64,000 nucleotides of DNA from Alopecurus myosuroides (lineage: Eukaryota > Streptophyta > Magnoliopsida > Poales > Poaceae). A program made the translations under genes and the position numbers. Below, piece after piece: positions 45,661 through 56,856 of this stretch. How positions within the stretch are numbered: position 1 is the first letter of the stretch; every line of letters begins with the position of its first letter. The notes under the pieces were generated by a model. It saw only the letters and a program-made list of their open reading frames with translations. It did no database searches and was not told the origin of the DNA. Location of the stretch: contig CM054060.1 in NCBI GenBank assembly GCA_028641055.1, positions 240,960,833 to 241,024,832 of the forward strand. Reading direction: 5' to 3'.

Positions 45661-46396
45661 AAAGAAAACAAGAATCACGTATTTTCATGTGAAGAAGCAT
45701 CCAAATCAATAATTTCCTCTAAAACACAGCTTGTAGAAATTGGTACTTTCGGTACCCTTGAAGTTGATTCAACATGTAAATCACTTTTAGTTTCACTAAA
45801 AAAATTATCAATTCTAAGCACATTAGGGGGTTTTTGTTTAGACACCTTGGGGACATACATAAATTTTTGCTCTTCCCCATAAAAGCTTTCTCCCTCTTAA
45901 ACTTAAGACAAGAAAAAGTTGAACTTAAAGTTTCCATAGCCTCCTCTAGTTTACCAATCCTAAAGTTTTGATTATCATGGGTATTGCTAGCCTATAAAAC
46001 AGTAGTTATCTTATTTATACTTACTATTGATTCATTAACTTTGCTAGCATTATCAAGGAAAGTTGGCAATTTTTTCTTCATAGAGTTCACCTTTTTTATA
46101 ACATCATCTAAAGTGATATCAGTTTTAACATCTTTAGTAGGTGGTGTTCCTACTAAACTTTCAATTAAATTACAGGCTTCCAAAGCAGGAGTTCCTAGAA
46201 AATTACCACATGTAAGAGTGTCTAGAACATACCTATACCAACTAGTAATACCTACATAAAGATTCCTAAGAATGTTCAAAGTAGAATATTTCTTAGTACA
46301 TCTATGATGGGCATCACTTATTCTATACCAAGCATCTTTCAAACTTTCTCCCCCTTGTTTCTTAAAATAACGAATCTCAACTTCAGAAATGCTCAT
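45613..46396 (-). pseudogene. gag-like relic of X
   Basis: The best segment (46396-45992) reads MSISEVEIRYFKKQGGESLK and then a gag-like helical region (WYRISDAHHRC; LRNLYVGITSWYRYVLD; GNFLGTPALEACNLIESLVG), followed by a Lys-rich stretch. A further frame (about 45860-45675) may be the decayed C-terminus. I see no zinc knuckle or enzyme domain. It resembles the gag of Athila-like and related non-autonomous Triticeae elements; the assignment is by pattern only. Confidence 0.55.
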
Positions 46397-46552
46397 TTTA
46401 GCTAGATTAAAATAACAAATAGAGTAAGAACTATTTTTTTTGTGTTTTTTATAAAGAGAAGCAAACAAGACAAAATAAAATAAACAAAGCAAAACAAAAA
46501 CAAAGTAAAGAGATTAGAGGTGAGAGACTCCCCTTGCAGAAATCCTCTTCCT

Positions 46553-46587
46553 CCCTCACAACGGCACCCGAAAAGAGCGTGATGGCG
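46553..46587 (-). other. Degenerate primer-binding region of X
   Basis: After the 5' LTR, the minus strand reads CTTTTCGGGTGCCGTTGTGAG, a mutated form of the tRNA-Asp-type site (compare TGGCGCCGTTTCCGGGGA in Z). Confidence 0.6.
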
Positions 46588-47056
46588 TGTAACACACGTT
46601 CGTTGGGAGACTCCAAGAGGAAGGTATGAAGAGCACAATATCAAGTTTCCCTCAGAAAGAAACCAAGGTTGAATTGACCAGTGGGAGAAATAAATCACTT
46701 ATGAAGGTTGTTGGCAGCTGATGTTGGTAGGGCGCACTACCGGTTCACTAGCAACGTGGAATCTACACAACACAATAAAGTTACTTTGCCCCAACGAAAC
46801 AGTGAGGTTGTCAATCTCACCGGTTTTGCTAACACAAAGGATTATATGTTTAGTGTGGAAAATAGTACTTGTTTGCAGTAAACGAAAGAGAACAATGATG
46901 GCAGTGAATAAGAGGGAAAAATGATTGCAGTAAAGAAAACAATGTTTGCAGTGGTTGTATTATCAGTGTAAAAGAATGGATCGGGGTGCACAGTTCACTA
47001 GCGGTGCCTCTCCATAACAGATAAATAACATGCTGGGTAAACAAATTACAGCTAGG

Positions 47057-48453
47057 TGATGCATGTAAAATGCATACATGAACTTTGCATGTTATTACTT
47101 GTTTTTCCTACATATTAGCAACTTATATTCATGTTTTATAATGATTTGGGGGATTTTCTAAACAATCCCCCTTCTTTTGGTTCTAACCCTGTTTTTCCAG
47201 AAAACGTACTTTTTAGTGTTTCAGACTTTCCGGGAGCTTCGGGACTCCAAAAAGGGCAAGGCCAAAGAGCACGGTTCAGAATTTTCAAGACGAAGACCAT
47301 GGGCCAAAGTAGAGGGCCAAAAGGCCAACCAGGTGGCAAATAGGACCCTCCACGCGGCCAGATTCCTTGGCCGCGTGAGAGGCCCCCTTTTTGCCCCCGT
47401 GGCTCCGATGCCGTCAATCTTTCTTCTCCCGAGTGTCTCGTGACCTAAAAAAGACTATATAAAGGGTCCCCTGGCCTTTTCGAGGAGGAGGTGGCGCCGA
47501 GAGACGAAACCACGAAACAGAGAGACAGAAGGCTGCCGCCGGAGAAGATCGGAGGGGGGAAACGCCGCCGGGATCACCCCCCGAGGGCTCCACCCCCCTC
47601 CGGCGTGTTCATCATCAACATCTACAGCAAGATCAGCTCCATCTATCCACTGTAATCTCTTGGGAAACACGATGTATGATGCAATACTATATTCCCTTGA
47701 TGTATTGTGTCTCCCCGTCTATGTTTGAGTAGTGAATTGTTCTTGGCAACGGTGAAATAGTTCGTTGATCGGTTGCATACAAGTTTGTTATCTTCTATAA
47801 TTGTCTTTATGTACAATATATGAGTGCACGCATATGTTGGGGAATGTATGTAAGGTGATCACCGGTAGCATAATGCAGTGGTGGTGACTTGGGAGTGACA
47901 GTAACCTGAGACCGAGCCACAAAGTTAAGTTATTGGGGGATATATATAGGGGACCTTAGAACGTAAGGCTATGGTGGGACTTTATGTCTTAATCAATCTT
48001 GTGCAGTCATTTACTTGGCCACATGATCCATCATAAGGGGTTGTAGATCATTTACTTGACTATACCTATTCATGGCTCCTTCCTAGAAGAAACAACTAAG
48101 ACTAAAACATGTGCTTCACTAATTGTGACAACCACACGAACTAAACACCTATTGCTAGAACACTTTCTCCCTTGAGATACTTGATATATTTGCTTCTTGA
48201 TACTTGTGAAACTTGCTTAGAAACTTGCATTTTAAACTTGCTTCACTAGTTACTAGACAAACCACACTCCACGTCACTTGCTTTTAATTAGTTAGTTCCT
48301 TTTAGTCAAACTTATTGCTTTGCATAAATAGCCATATAAGAGGGTTATATGGCTTTAGAGAATAGATAGCTTACCTTCAGCTCCTCGTGGGTTCGACACT
48401 CAAATACTTATCGAAAGGTACTACAATTGATCTCCTGCACTTGGGAGTCATCA
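47057..48453 (+). repeat. 5' LTR of Z, 1397 bp
   Basis: Paired with 52527-53923. It contains the TATA box TATATAAA at 47456-47463 and a GC-rich leader (47490-47600). Confidence 0.96.
47456..47463 (+). promoter_or_regulatory. TATA box of the Z 5' LTR
   Basis: GACTATATAAAGG, conserved at 52926-52933 in the other LTR, about 400 bp into the LTR and followed by a GC-rich leader. Confidence 0.7.
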
Positions 48454-48463
48454 AGCACTTTTC

Positions 48464-48481
48464 TGGCGCCGTTTCCGGGGA
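48464..48481 (+). other. Primer-binding site of Z (tRNA-Asp type)
   Basis: TGGCGCCGTTTCCGGGGA lies 10 bp after the 5' LTR end. Athila and Tat elements commonly use this type of site. Confidence 0.85.
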
Positions 48482-48556
48482 GCGTTGTGCTAAGATTTTA
48501 TTCTTGTTTGCACTGCATACTAACATATAAACCTAAAACACAAAAAAAAATATAAA

Positions 48557-49324
48557 ATGGAAAACAACCAAACAATTTTAGAACTGTATAATATCTACCT
48601 TGAATTAGGACATGAAGTGTTTGAGGAGAAATTGAAAAATTATTTGCACAACAATCATATTTGTGGTAGTACTAATTCTTTGAACACCTTTATTGCTAAG
48701 GAAAACCTTGAGCTTGGGGAAGTTTGTCTTGATGAATATGATATTTTTAGTCCCCCTACTATTGAGGATAAAAATGATATACTTGCTGATTCTATGGAAA
48801 GTTTTAAGCTTGGGGAAGTTGGTTTTGATGAGCATGATATTTCTAGTTCCCCAAGCTTGGAGGAGAAAATTCACTTTGATGATACTATGCCTCCTATATA
48901 TGATGATTGCAATGAAAATTATGAATGTTTAACTCCCACTATCACTAATGAGGATTTTACTTATGTGGAGAGTAGTGATTCTTTTATGCATGTGGCTCAT
49001 GATAAGAATGTTTTATGTGATATTCATATTGTTGAATCTATTCATGATGCCACTGAAAATTATTATGAGAGAGGGAAACATGGTTACACATATTTCAACA
49101 ATATTAAGTTTCCCCTCTTTATGCTGAAAGTATTGAAGTTTCACTTGATCTACCTTTCTATGCTTGCTATTATGTGCTTCTTTTATTTGTTTCATTACAA
49201 AATGCCAATGCATAGGAAATGGGTTAGACTTAAAGATAAATTGTTTAATATTTTTTGGGTGTGTTCCTTATGCTTTAATTTCCTATTCGGTTTGAGCACA
49301 CATTTATGTCTTTACAACATGTAA
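48557..49324 (+). CDS. Z-encoded 255-aa protein with internal repeat and hydrophobic C-terminus
   Basis: This uninterrupted ORF starts 75 bp after the primer site, in the gag position. Residues about 50-115 contain two copies of a roughly 33-residue acidic repeat (LGEVCLDEYDIFSPP and LGEVGFDEHDISSSP). At DNA level each copy starts AGCTTGGGGAAGTT, close to the element's polypurine tract core. The C-terminal third has two hydrophobic stretches (LIYLSMLAIMCFFYLF and FWVCSLCFNFLFGL) that could be membrane segments. I recognise no gag, zinc knuckle or enzyme motif. A remnant of an envelope-like or gag protein is possible. Codon use is AT-rich, like its surroundings. Confidence 0.55.
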   Translation: MENNQTILELYNIYLELGHEVFEEKLKNYLHNNHICGSTNSLNTFIAKENLELGEVCLDEYDIFSPPTIEDKNDILADSMESFKLGEVGFDEHDISSSPSLEEKIHFDDTMPPIYDDCNENYECLTPTITNEDFTYVESSDSFMHVAHDKNVLCDIHIVESIHDATENYYERGKHGYTYFNNIKFPLFMLKVLKFHLIYLSMLAIMCFFYLFHYKMPMHRKWVRLKDKLFNIFWVCSLCFNFLFGLSTHLCLYNM

Positions 49325-50178
49325 AATGCCTTTACCTACTGTTATGTATCATTTAGTTTAAGATTTTCATTTTATAAAAAAATTGGGAAAGTAAATGAGA
49401 AGGATGAGTAATGGAGAAGTTGGGGTCGACCTTGAACATGTGTTGTTCATGCCAATGAAACCATTGCAAAGTCTCTATCATTAAAACTTTTTCCAAAGCT
49501 AAAAACAATAAAAATATTAGTTCACTACTGTAACATCACATTTCTGTCTTATTTCTCATCTTAAATGGCAAGAATAATCTTATATGAGAGATAGGATTAA
49601 ACAATAGTAATTAGCTGTCAAGAAAACAGATTCCTGAACTTCACTGCGAAAAATGTTTAAAATCACAGAAGTGGAATTTTGACCTGGTAATTTACGACAG
49701 CAATATTTAGTTATCACTACATATTTCATTAGTTTTAAGTTGTATGATTTGAGCAACTTAAGTGCCTCTAAAAATTCACTCTTTACGGGCTGTTCAGTTT
49801 TTGGAAGATTATGTCTTTATTTTGCATTGCTCTCATTACTTGTGTTTTGTGTGGTTCTTTTGATCAAGGAGCAATGCACAACTATAGTAACAGTAGTAAA
49901 TATTTAGAATCAACTCATGATGTGTCTTTGTTGTACCTATGTGTATTTTATTTATGGAGGCACTAACCCCTCTAATCAAGTTTTATGTTGAGATTTGTGT
50001 AAGAAGAATTTTTCAGGAGGAAGAGTTGAGTGAGATGAACAAAGATCAAGAGGGACAACCAATAAATCTTGGGGATGTACCCCTGGGCTCACCCTACATG
50101 TATCAAATAAGTACAAGAATCCAAGCTTGGGGATGCCGAGCCACCTCACTCCAACCATCATGATGTTAAGTAAGTAAA
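49325..50178 (+). other. Z internal noncoding region, first part
   Basis: I see no gene. CCAAGCTTGGGGATGCC at about 50122-50138 is a purine tract resembling the terminal polypurine tract. GATTTGAGCAACTTAAGTGC at 49747-49766 matches X minus-strand sequence near 45325-45345. Confidence 0.5.
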
Positions 50179-50227
50179 GCCTAGCTATATGGCTATAAAG
50201 AAAGCGCTTTACGGGAGGCAACCCGGT
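50179..50227 (+). other. Conserved noncoding motif shared with element X
   Basis: GCCTAGCT...GGC...AAAGAAAGCGCTTTACGGGAGGCAACCC aligns without gaps with minus strand 45660-45612 in X. It includes the palindrome AAAGCGCTTT, which could form a hairpin. Confidence 0.55.
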
Positions 50228-52506
50228 TGTTTTTGTTTGGATTTTCCTAGTGTCCTCTTGCTGTCTCAAGATATTATTTTTTTTGTTTTAATTATGGAGT
50301 TTTCAATAAAGAGTCAAGTCAAACCCATTTGGACTTATAAGTTGCTATCCTAGTGCATGAAATTTCTGTTTCAGCACGAGTCTGCTCACCGTATGATTTT
50401 ACGTTTTTTATTGGTATGTCGGATTGAGCTAATTTTTAGTATGTTCTGAAACTTTTCGTCCTCTGTAAGCACAAAAATTGGCTTAATTTTTTGACGAGTC
50501 TAGATTAGGGAAAAACGTTCGTTTTGCTGATGTTGCTTTTCTGGACAGATTCTGCCTTCTTTTGTTTTATGCACTCTTTAGGCTTGAGAATCGAATTTCC
50601 ATGATTATTTTAAGCAAGAGAGTGAACATACAACATAATGAACCTTATTTTCTATCTACTGGAGCATTTGATTTGGAATTTTGCACAACAAGCATGTGAT
50701 TTGTTTGTCCTTGCTAATCTCACCCCACAGAAAAAGAATGGGAGAAACATGTTTTGTGAAGTTTTTTCACAGAGAATAGAGGAGCTGCGCCTCAAGACAT
50801 CCAAGAATGGTGAAATCCATAATCTTGGGGATGTGATTAACACCCCACTGGAGCTACACTCTTTTGGTTAGCACACGTCTACTTTTTGTTTTTCTAAGCA
50901 AAGCATTTATCGTAGAGACTTGAAGCGTCTAGTTTTTGTTTTTATTTTTGTTTTGATAAGACCACACCCATCATTTTATATGATATTGAGCTACTGGAGT
51001 TTGGGGTTGGAATGTATTGGATGCTAGTATTATTACTTGGAATAGGGATGCCATGGTTGATTTGAAGAGCTACATATGTTTGCATGATTTATAGGCTTTT
51101 TATGTGTAGAAATTTGCAATAATGTTGTCTTGAGCTATCTCTTATTCATGTCCTTGATGTTAATTGCTGGTTTATTTAGTTTCTCATGAAATGAGTAGTT
51201 CTATGGACATATGCATGCATAGTAGCTGGTCAACTATCTCCCTCTTTCTAGCCAAAAATTTAAAAATCCCAACAAGTAAAAACTTGTTTCCAACACTCCT
51301 TAGCCAAGTATTTCCAGTGAGTCCACCATATCTTCCCATTAGCTTCATTGCTATTCCGAGTATGTTCACCATGTTATTGTGTTATTTATGTTCTAAATTA
51401 ATATGTTCACTTTATTTATTGTCATGGGTTGAACTTGGGATAGGACTCTCACGAACTTTTGAAGGCACACTTTACTTTTTATGCATCTAATAAACATGAC
51501 CCAATAATGGGAGCTACAAGTTTTGCGTTTGACAAGTGTGTGGTTGGGAGCTAGCTATAAACGTGTATCACCGGAAAGCTTTCAACATTGCACAAAAATT
51601 TACATTTGGTTGATATCTTGTACTTTTGTTTTTGGACTTCTGCCATGCCGAAATAAAATAGAGGAATAGTAAGTTTTGATGAGTAAGTATCTATATGACT
51701 AGAGAAACGCATTGGGACGCTAACCCAAGCAATGCTTTATCATGGTGGAAATTTACTTACAACTTGAGTGACTCTACAACACATCCTACAATAAAATAAG
51801 AAGATATTCATAATAGTGAATGAAAATAAAAAAGGATGATGAGTCTACTCCATTATTTTGTCTTGTCATTGTGACATGGGCTTGTTTCCATGTCATGGGG
51901 CAAGAGGTACCTCTTTGCGGTTCTCTATGATGTCATTAATACTTATTATGATTGTACAAAGCTTATTAGGAATCTTAAGTTGAGTAATCATGGAGTAGGT
52001 TTTCACACTCACGGGGCATGAGGCTTTCAACCACCTTGTCATTCACATTACTTCAACATTCACCATTTAAGATGCTAGTGATAAAGGGGCAATGAGAGTC
52101 CTAGATCAATGGATACCACATTTCAATTAGTAATTTTAGTTGAATAATTTAGAGGCTAAATAAGACTTGATCATGTTTTACCTCTACTCAATTTTCTCCA
52201 AAGTGTCCACCATATTTTCTATTTTCCATTATGCTATTCTTTGACCAATATAGGATTTTATTTTTCATTTTGTGTATGCATTTGGTCCACGGTGCTTTTA
52301 TTTCATTATACACTTTGTGAACTTTCATGAAGCATCTTTGCTTGCATATTTGATATTTCTTACAACATGAATTGTATATTGCTACTCATTTCTAGTATTA
52401 ATCATTTGATTATATGTAGCATGAATAATCCTCCTTGATATCCCATGATTGTTTCAATATGCAAAGTCCATGTTAGTTTTATCACCTTCATAGTCGAGGA
52501 CGAGCA
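50228..52506 (+). other. Z internal noncoding region, second part
   Basis: 2.3 kb without a convincing gene; short frames are AT-rich and contain stops. It ends with GTCGAGGACGAGCATGGG just before the polypurine tract. Confidence 0.5.
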
Positions 52507-52509
52507 TGG

Positions 52510-52526
52510 GTTAAGCTTGGGGATGT
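52510..52526 (+). other. Polypurine tract of Z
   Basis: GTTAAGCTTGGGGATGT directly precedes the 3' LTR. Confidence 0.85.
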
Positions 52527-53923
52527 TGATGCATGTAAAATGCATACATGAACTTTGCATGTTATTACTTTCTTTTCCTACATATTAGCAACTTATATTC
52601 ATGTTTTATAATGATTTGGGGGATTTTCTAAGCAATCCCCCTTCTTTTGGTTCTAACCATGTTTTTCCAAAAAACGTACTTTTTAGTGTTTAAGACTTTC
52701 CGGGAGCTTCGGGACTCCAAAAAGGGCAAGGCCAAAGAGCACGGTTCAGAATTTTCGAGACGAAGACCATGGGCCAAAGTAGAGGGACAAAAGGCCAACC
52801 AGGTGGCAAAGAGGACCCTCCACGTGGCCAGATTCCTTGGCTGCGTGAGAGGCCCCCTTTTTGCCCCCGTGGCTCCGATGCCGTCGATCTTTCTTCTCCC
52901 GAGTGTCTCGAGACCTAAAAACGACTATATAAAGGTTCCCCTGGCCTTTTCGAGGAGGAGGCGGCGCCGAGAGACGAAACCACGAAACAGAGAGACAGAA
53001 GGCTGCCGCCGGAGAAGATCGGAGGGGGGAAACGCCGCCGGGATCACCCCCGGAGGGCTCCACCCCCCTCCGGCGTGTTCATCATCAACATCTAAAGCAA
53101 GATCAGCTCCATCTCTCCACTGTCATCTCTTGGCAAACATGATGTATGATGCAATACTATATTCCCTTAATGTATTGTGTCTCCCCGTCTATGTTTGAGT
53201 AGTGAATTGTTCTTGGCAATGGTGAAACAGTTCGTTGATTGGTTGCATACAAGTTTGTTATCTTCTATGATTGTCTTTATGTACAATATATGAGTGCACG
53301 CATATGTTGGGGAATGCATGTAAGGTGATCACCGGTAGCATAATGGAGTGGTGGTGACTTGGGAGTGACAGTAACCTGAGACCGAGCCACAAAGTTAAGT
53401 TATTTGGGGATATATATAGGGGACCTTAGAACGTAAGGCTATGGTGGGACTTTATGTCTTAATCAATCTTGTGCGGTCATTTACTTGGCCACATGATCCA
53501 TCATAAGGGGTTGTAGATCATTTACTTGACTATACCTATTTATGGCTCCTTCCTAGAAGAAACAACTAAGACTAAAACATGTGCTTCACTAATTGTGACA
53601 ACCACACGAACGAAACACCTATTGCTAGAACACTTGCTCCCTTGAGATACTTGAGATATTTGCTGCTTGCTACTTGTGAAACTTGCTTAGAAACTTGCAT
53701 TTTAAACTTGCTTCACTAGTTACTAGACAAACCACACTCCAAGTCACTTGCTTTTAATTAGTTAGTTCCTTTTAGTCAAACTTATTGCTTTGCATAAACA
53801 GCCATATAAGAGGGTTATAGGGCTTTAGAGAATAGATAGCTTACTTTCAGCTCCTCGTGGGTTCGACACTCAAATACTTATCGAAAGGTACTACAATTGA
53901 TCTCCTGCACTTGGGAGTCATCA
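52527..53923 (+). repeat. 3' LTR of Z, 1397 bp
   Basis: Same length as the 5' LTR. An open frame of 183 codons in this copy is broken by a TGA in the other LTR, so it is not a gene. Confidence 0.96.
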
Positions 53924-54661
53924 CTAGGCAATTGACAAATATAAAGGCTGCACCATAGTGAATATGCATGACATGATGATTACTATGTGATTCATGCGGG
54001 AATTACGACATAATTCATAGACCGTTATCCAACTGCATCTATGACTAATAATCCACCCTCGGAGCGTCATCCAATCAAACCTCTGGCATTAAGTTGCAAG
54101 CAATAGATTATTTCCTTAAGTAAAGTGTGTAATGTAAACAATGTAAACATTGTTGTGTTCTCCCTAATGGCAACATCACATCCCCCACCCGTTACGATTC
54201 TGTCACTCGGGCATGAGTGAAAGGGAGGCATGAACCCACTATCGAGCAAACATAGTCCCTCTTGAAGTTAAAAGTATCAACTTAGCCAAAGCATCTACTA
54301 GTAACGGAGAGCATGCAAGATCATAAATAACATAAACATGAAAGAACATAATAGATTGATACTCACTGGACATAGCATTCAATATTCTTCGGATCCCAGC
54401 AAACACAACATCTAGCATTACAATAAGATGGTCTTGATCATGTTAGGCATCTCACAAGATCTAAACATGAGGTATAAAGAGGAGAAGACAACCATCTAGC
54501 TACTGCTATGGACCCGTAGTCCAAGGATGAACTACTCACGCATCACTCCGGAGGCAGGCATGGTGATGAAGAGCCCTCTGGTGATGATTCCCCCTCCCGG
54601 CAGGGTGCCTGGGAGAGCTCTAGAACCCTCCCAAACTAGGGTTGACGATGATGGAGGCTAC

Positions 54662-54751
54662 AGATCTAACACAGTGTGTATAATTTGTCTCTAGTTTCTC
54701 TGGTTTACATATATAGGAAACTAGTAGTTGTGGGGTTGATGGTGCAGGTCT
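54662..54751. other. Unassigned junction segment of 90 bp
   Basis: It lies between truncated X LTR and the next LTR fragment and matches neither. Confidence 0.4.
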
Positions 54752-56036
54752 TGCACTCGTTGGGAGACCCCAAGAGGAAGGTATGATGAGCACATCAGCA
54801 GTTTTCTCGCAGTAAGAAACCAACGTTTAATCGACCAGTAGAAGGAAGGAGTAACTTCAGAAGGTTGAAACATCTGAGATGGCAGGACGCACTACCGGTT
54901 CAGAAGCAACATGGAACCTACACAACACAATCAAATCACTTTGCCCCAACGAAGCATTGAGGTTGTCAATCTCACCGCTTTGCTGAACACAAAGAGGTTA
55001 AACGTATGGTGTGGAAAACAGTAGGAAACAGTATGAAAGTAGTAGCAGCAGTATGAAAGCAGTAGGTGTTTTATCAGTATGAGGAAAAAGAACCGGGGTC
55101 CACAGTTCACTAGTGGTGTCTCTCGGTGGAAGATAAATAACATGTGTGGTGAACAAATTACAGCTGGGCAATTGACAGAAATGAAGGTTGTACCTTACTG
55201 CATATGCAAGACATAAAAATTACTATGTGATTCATGCGGGCATTACAACAACATACATAGACCGTCATCCAACTGCATCTATGTTTAATTATCCACTCTC
55301 TGAATATCATCCGAACAAGCGTTGGGTATTAAGTTGCAAGCAACATATTATCGTCGTAAGAAAAGTGTGTAATGTAAACAATGTAAACTAAGTAAACACC
55401 GTTGTTTTCTCCCTAATGGCAACAACACATCCTCCATCCAAGAGGTTCTGTCACTCGAGCACAGATGCAAAGGAGGCATGAACCCACTATCAAGCATAAA
55501 TACTACCTCTTGGAGTTACTAGCATCTACTTGGCCAGGACATCTACTAATAACGGAGAGCATGTGATACGTCATAAATGTATCCTTAATTTATGATGTTC
55601 CATGTTGTTTTCTTATTGTTTCCCACATGTTTGCTATACACTTTATGTCATTTTTATCGATTTTCCGGACTAACCTATTGACAAGATGCCATAGAGCCAG
55701 TTCCCTGTTTTCTGCTGTGTTTAGTTTCAGAAAGGGGGGGCGCCGCCCTATGGTGTGGGCCCTTTGAGGTCCCCCTCCGGGTCTCTTCGGGACTTCGTGG
55801 AACCTTCAGGGTTTCTGAGACTTTCGGGCTTCTAATTTTTCAATTCCGAGAATATTTCCAGAACAACTTTTCTGAAACTAAAAACAGCAGAAAACAGCGA
55901 ATTGGCTCTATGGCATCTTGTCAATAGGTAGTCCATAAAATCGATAAAAATGACAGAGAGTGTATAGAAACATGTGGGAAACAATAAGAAAACAACATGG
56001 AACATCAGAACTTAAGGATACGTTTATGACGTATCA
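54752..56036 (-). repeat. X-family LTR fragment containing an inverted duplication of its end
   Basis: 54752-55563 matches the TGTAACAC end of LTR X (CTCGTTGGGAGACCCCAAGA onward). 55735-56036 matches its GACGTATCA end. Between them lies an inverted copy of the terminal 170 bp (55564-55734). The 5' few bases differ (TGCACTCG instead of TGTAACAC...). Confidence 0.7.
55564..56036. repeat. Palindrome with 170-bp arms made of LTR end sequence
   Basis: The left arm 55564-55734 begins TGATACGTCATAAATG; the right arm 55867-56036 ends TTTATGACGTATCA. They are near-perfect reverse complements around a 132-bp spacer. Both arms derive from the terminus of an X-family LTR. Confidence 0.82.
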
Positions 56037-56505
56037 GGGGTTTGCAACATTTTTATGGGATATGTGGAAGACGAGGAATAAAGCATGCTGCCAGGGAATT
56101 TTCCCTCGTATACCCATTTCCATGGTACAATTTATGTGTCTTTTTATTGATGATTGGGCTCGTTTGCAGAAGGAAAAAGAAATGAGGGCTCCGTGTCACG
56201 CGTTAGAGCGCTCTCGTTTCCAGAAGACTCGTGGAGGTGCGTCAGAGATAATTGATCAAGCAAAGGGGTGGATGCCGCTGCGTTGTAGCCAAAAATGTTA
56301 TCATCGTCCCCATGGACAAGTTGGAAGCTTGCAAAGCAAAAATGAAAAGGTTTCATGTCAAAAAGTTCCTGAGTGTCTTGAACATGCAAATCCGCTCAAA
56401 AGTTGAAGGAAAAAAGGAAAGTTTGCTTCAAGTTTGAGAAGCAAAAATAAAAAGGAACTCTGTCCATTTGTAAGGGTACTCCTGGAGCTGATACATGTAA
56501 TAGCT
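56037..56505 (+). pseudogene. LINE 3' fragment (possible continuation of LINE A), first part
   Basis: The first 150 bp translate to a LINE C-terminal segment (FATFLWDMWKTRNKACCQG), followed by decayed coding or 3' UTR sequence. The fragment is interrupted at TTA by the Harbinger-like element and resumes at 59173. Confidence 0.55.
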
Positions 56506-56856
56506 TTAGGGCGCGTTTGGTAGGCTGCCGGGGGCCGGCCGGCCAGGGCCTGGCTGAGCAAAGCCAACCTCTTAGCCCGGATGTGCATGTTGTTAGGTAG
56601 TCTGCATTACAAAACGGGCCACTTTCTGCATGTCGTTTGGTTCCCTGCTTTGCATGATCTAATGAAACCATCTCAGTGTTTGGCTACATGTAAGACTACA
56701 GTTATGGTAACCTCTTCTCTAGTATGGTGATATCATCAATAGAGTATGAACAATCGGATAAACAGGTAGCATAAACAGGCAACATAAAGTAGCAAAACAA
56801 GAAGTCACAACATTACATAGGAGGGCACATCATAAACAGGTAACATAAGTCCTAAC

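Larger units (their letters stand above)
47057..53923 (+). mobile_element. Z: non-autonomous Athila/Tat-like retrotransposon, complete
   Basis: Two LTRs of exactly 1397 bp (47057-48453 and 52527-53923) begin TGATGCATGTAAAATGC and end GGGAGTCATCA. CTAGG duplications stand at 47052-47056 and 53924-53928. The primer site TGGCGCCGTTTCCGGGGA (48464) and polypurine tract GTTAAGCTTGGGGATG (52510) are intact. The internal 4.07 kb encode one 255-aa ORF and no polymerase, so it must have moved with enzymes from another element. By eye the LTRs differ at about 41 positions (2.9%) without indels. At the commonly used grass rate of 1.3e-8 per site per year this is roughly 1.1 million years. Confidence 0.95.
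29843..54661 (-). mobile_element. X: Athila/Tat-like, apparently non-autonomous Gypsy element, host of nested insertions
   Basis: Its LTRs run (plus strand) TGTAACACAC...GACGTATCA. The 3' LTR is 29843-31469. The 5' LTR starts at 46588 and is split by element Z. Internal DNA is 31470-32495 and 44086-46587, split by element Y. Only a gag-like relic is coding; no protease, RT or integrase is present. The 5' LTR stops matching near 54661, about 420 bp short of the other copy, so the right end was lost or recombined and no outer duplication can be identified. Confidence 0.78.
46588..54661 (-). repeat. 5' LTR of X, split by element Z and truncated at its right end
   Basis: Parts 46588-47056 and 53929-54661 align with 29843-31469. 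The Z insertion and its CTAGG duplication separate them. Similarity ends at about 54661 (GGAGGCTACA), about 420 bp before the expected GACGTATCA terminus. Confidence 0.82.

Noticed and set aside
52647..53198. Plus-strand frame of 183 codons in the Z 3' LTR
   Set aside because: The same stretch in the 5' LTR contains an in-frame TGA and the composition is that of an LTR leader.
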